Assembly: GCF_023716665.1 (NCBI RefSeq) | Contig: NZ_CP071859.1 | Coordinates: 2,294,001 to 2,358,000 of the forward strand | DNA: 64,000 nt | Origin: Vibrio sp. SCSIO 43135 | GTDB lineage: Bacteria > Pseudomonadota > Gammaproteobacteria > Enterobacterales > Vibrionaceae | Reading direction: 5' to 3' | Shown: piece by piece, positions 63,668-64,000 of the stretch | Numbering within the stretch: the stretch's first letter is position 1 | Layout: each line of letters opens with the position of its first letter | Made by a program: the position numbers and the translations under genes | The notes under the pieces: generated by a model | The model's input: the letters and a program-made list of their open reading frames with translations, nothing else | Told to the model about the DNA's origin: nothing | The model's database searches: none

Positions 63668-64000
63668 TCTTTAGAGACTCGATTGTTAACCCGGTAATTG
63701 ACACTCACTGGTGATAATCGACGCTTCAATCTCCAATGCGGCTTAATAGGTTTTAGTGGGTAAGTGCGCTTACGTGCCACAATAAAATACAAACTCCCCA
63801 TTGGAGACGCCCAATCCCCTAAACTGCCTTCCAACCAAGTCCACATAGTGCGGTACTTTTGCATCGGAAACAGCGCGTATGAATCACAGTGAATGACTTG
63901 GTAGTTCAACACACTAAGCCAATCCTTTATCCGGTTTGGCGTAAACATCCTTCCACTCCAAGGCAGGTTATTACGACGCCACGGCATCAAACTCGCAAGG
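63664..64000 (-). CDS. yafS: YafS-like SAM-dependent methyltransferase, C-terminal part (cut by window edge)
   Basis: The last 112 codons of a gene that extends past the right edge; the visible part begins LASLMPWRRNNLPWSGRMFTPNR. It continues with WLSVLNYQVIHCDSYALFP and WLEGSLGDWASPMGSLYFIVARKR, the C-terminal half of a class I methyltransferase family. In E. coli yafS sits next to rnhA in the same orientation relative to it, which supports the call. The SAM-binding motif is outside the window. The stop TAG lies in the repeat element. Confidence 0.75.
   Translation of the reverse strand, partial: LASLMPWRRNNLPWSGRMFTPNRIKDWLSVLNYQVIHCDSYALFPMQKYRTMWTWLEGSLGDWASPMGSLYFIVARKRTYPLKPIKPHWRLKRRLSPVSVNYRVNNRVSKD

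Overview
The window is chromosomal DNA of a Vibrio, most likely of the Harveyi clade (V. parahaemolyticus, V. alginolyticus, V. campbellii and relatives). The reasons are the sheathed polar flagellum gene set with flgT, flgO and flgP, paired flagellin genes after flgL, a V. harveyi-type chitoporin, a lipoprotein chitobiase, and a gene order that runs parallel to the flgA-flgT-gltX-copA-copG-chitobiase block and the dnaQ-rnhA block of V. cholerae. Nearly all of it is core genome. I see no prophage, integron, CRISPR array or transposase gene.

Layout. 1-2.4 kb: the start of a DUF2066 protein, uracil permease uraA behind a PurR-like operator, and ybaK. 2.5-4.1 kb: the surface 5'-nucleotidase nutA. 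4.5-9.9 kb: a leftward operon hemA-prfA-prmC-sirB2-sirB1-kdsA (tetrapyrrole synthesis, translation termination, KDO synthesis). 10.1-14.4 kb: the rightward genes lolB-ispE-prs-pth-ychF. 14.7-16.7 kb: fifteen tRNA genes (3 Met, 7 Leu-UAG, 5 Gln-UUG) behind one strong promoter, ending in a tandem amplification with a 284-bp period. 17.2-37.2 kb: a 20-kb polar flagellar block with two flagellins, flgL, flgK, flgJ to flgB, cheR, cheV, flgA, flgM, flgN, flgP, flgO and flgT. Sigma-54 and sigma-28 promoter matches fit the usual Vibrio hierarchy, in which hook-basal-body genes and one flagellin use sigma-54 and the other flagellin and flgMN use sigma-28. 37.2-37.6 kb: a MITE-like repeat next to tRNA-Arg. 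37.8-45.4 kb: an orphan protein, gltX, a DUF2057 protein, chitoporin, and the copper export pair copA-copG behind a CueR-type promoter. 45.5-49.3 kb: a KdgM-like porin and the chitobiase lipoprotein. 49.7-54.6 kb: a TraB/GumN protein, a small secreted protein, tRNA-Pro beside decayed tRNA-Pro copies, a DUF3149 peptide, smrA, rluF and upp. 54.8-56.4 kb: purMN with a PurR box. 56.5-63.5 kb: yafJ, gmhA, fadE (FadR box), a TIGR03503 protein, dnaQ and rnhA. The right edge cuts a yafS-like methyltransferase.

The most notable features are four. flgH carries a one-base frameshift in a run of five T, which would abolish the L-ring if real. The tRNA-Leu/Gln block is tandemly amplified with no visible difference between copies. 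A 12-bp TAGGGTCTGTTG terminal-inverted-repeat element occurs whole or in part at three places. A 179-residue orphan protein of two related beta-beta-alpha-like halves sits between tRNA-Arg and gltX. I did not find a multi-gene system that looks undescribed; the window is mainly housekeeping, flagellar, chitin and copper genes. All calls come from reading the sequence and from family knowledge. No database search was run.
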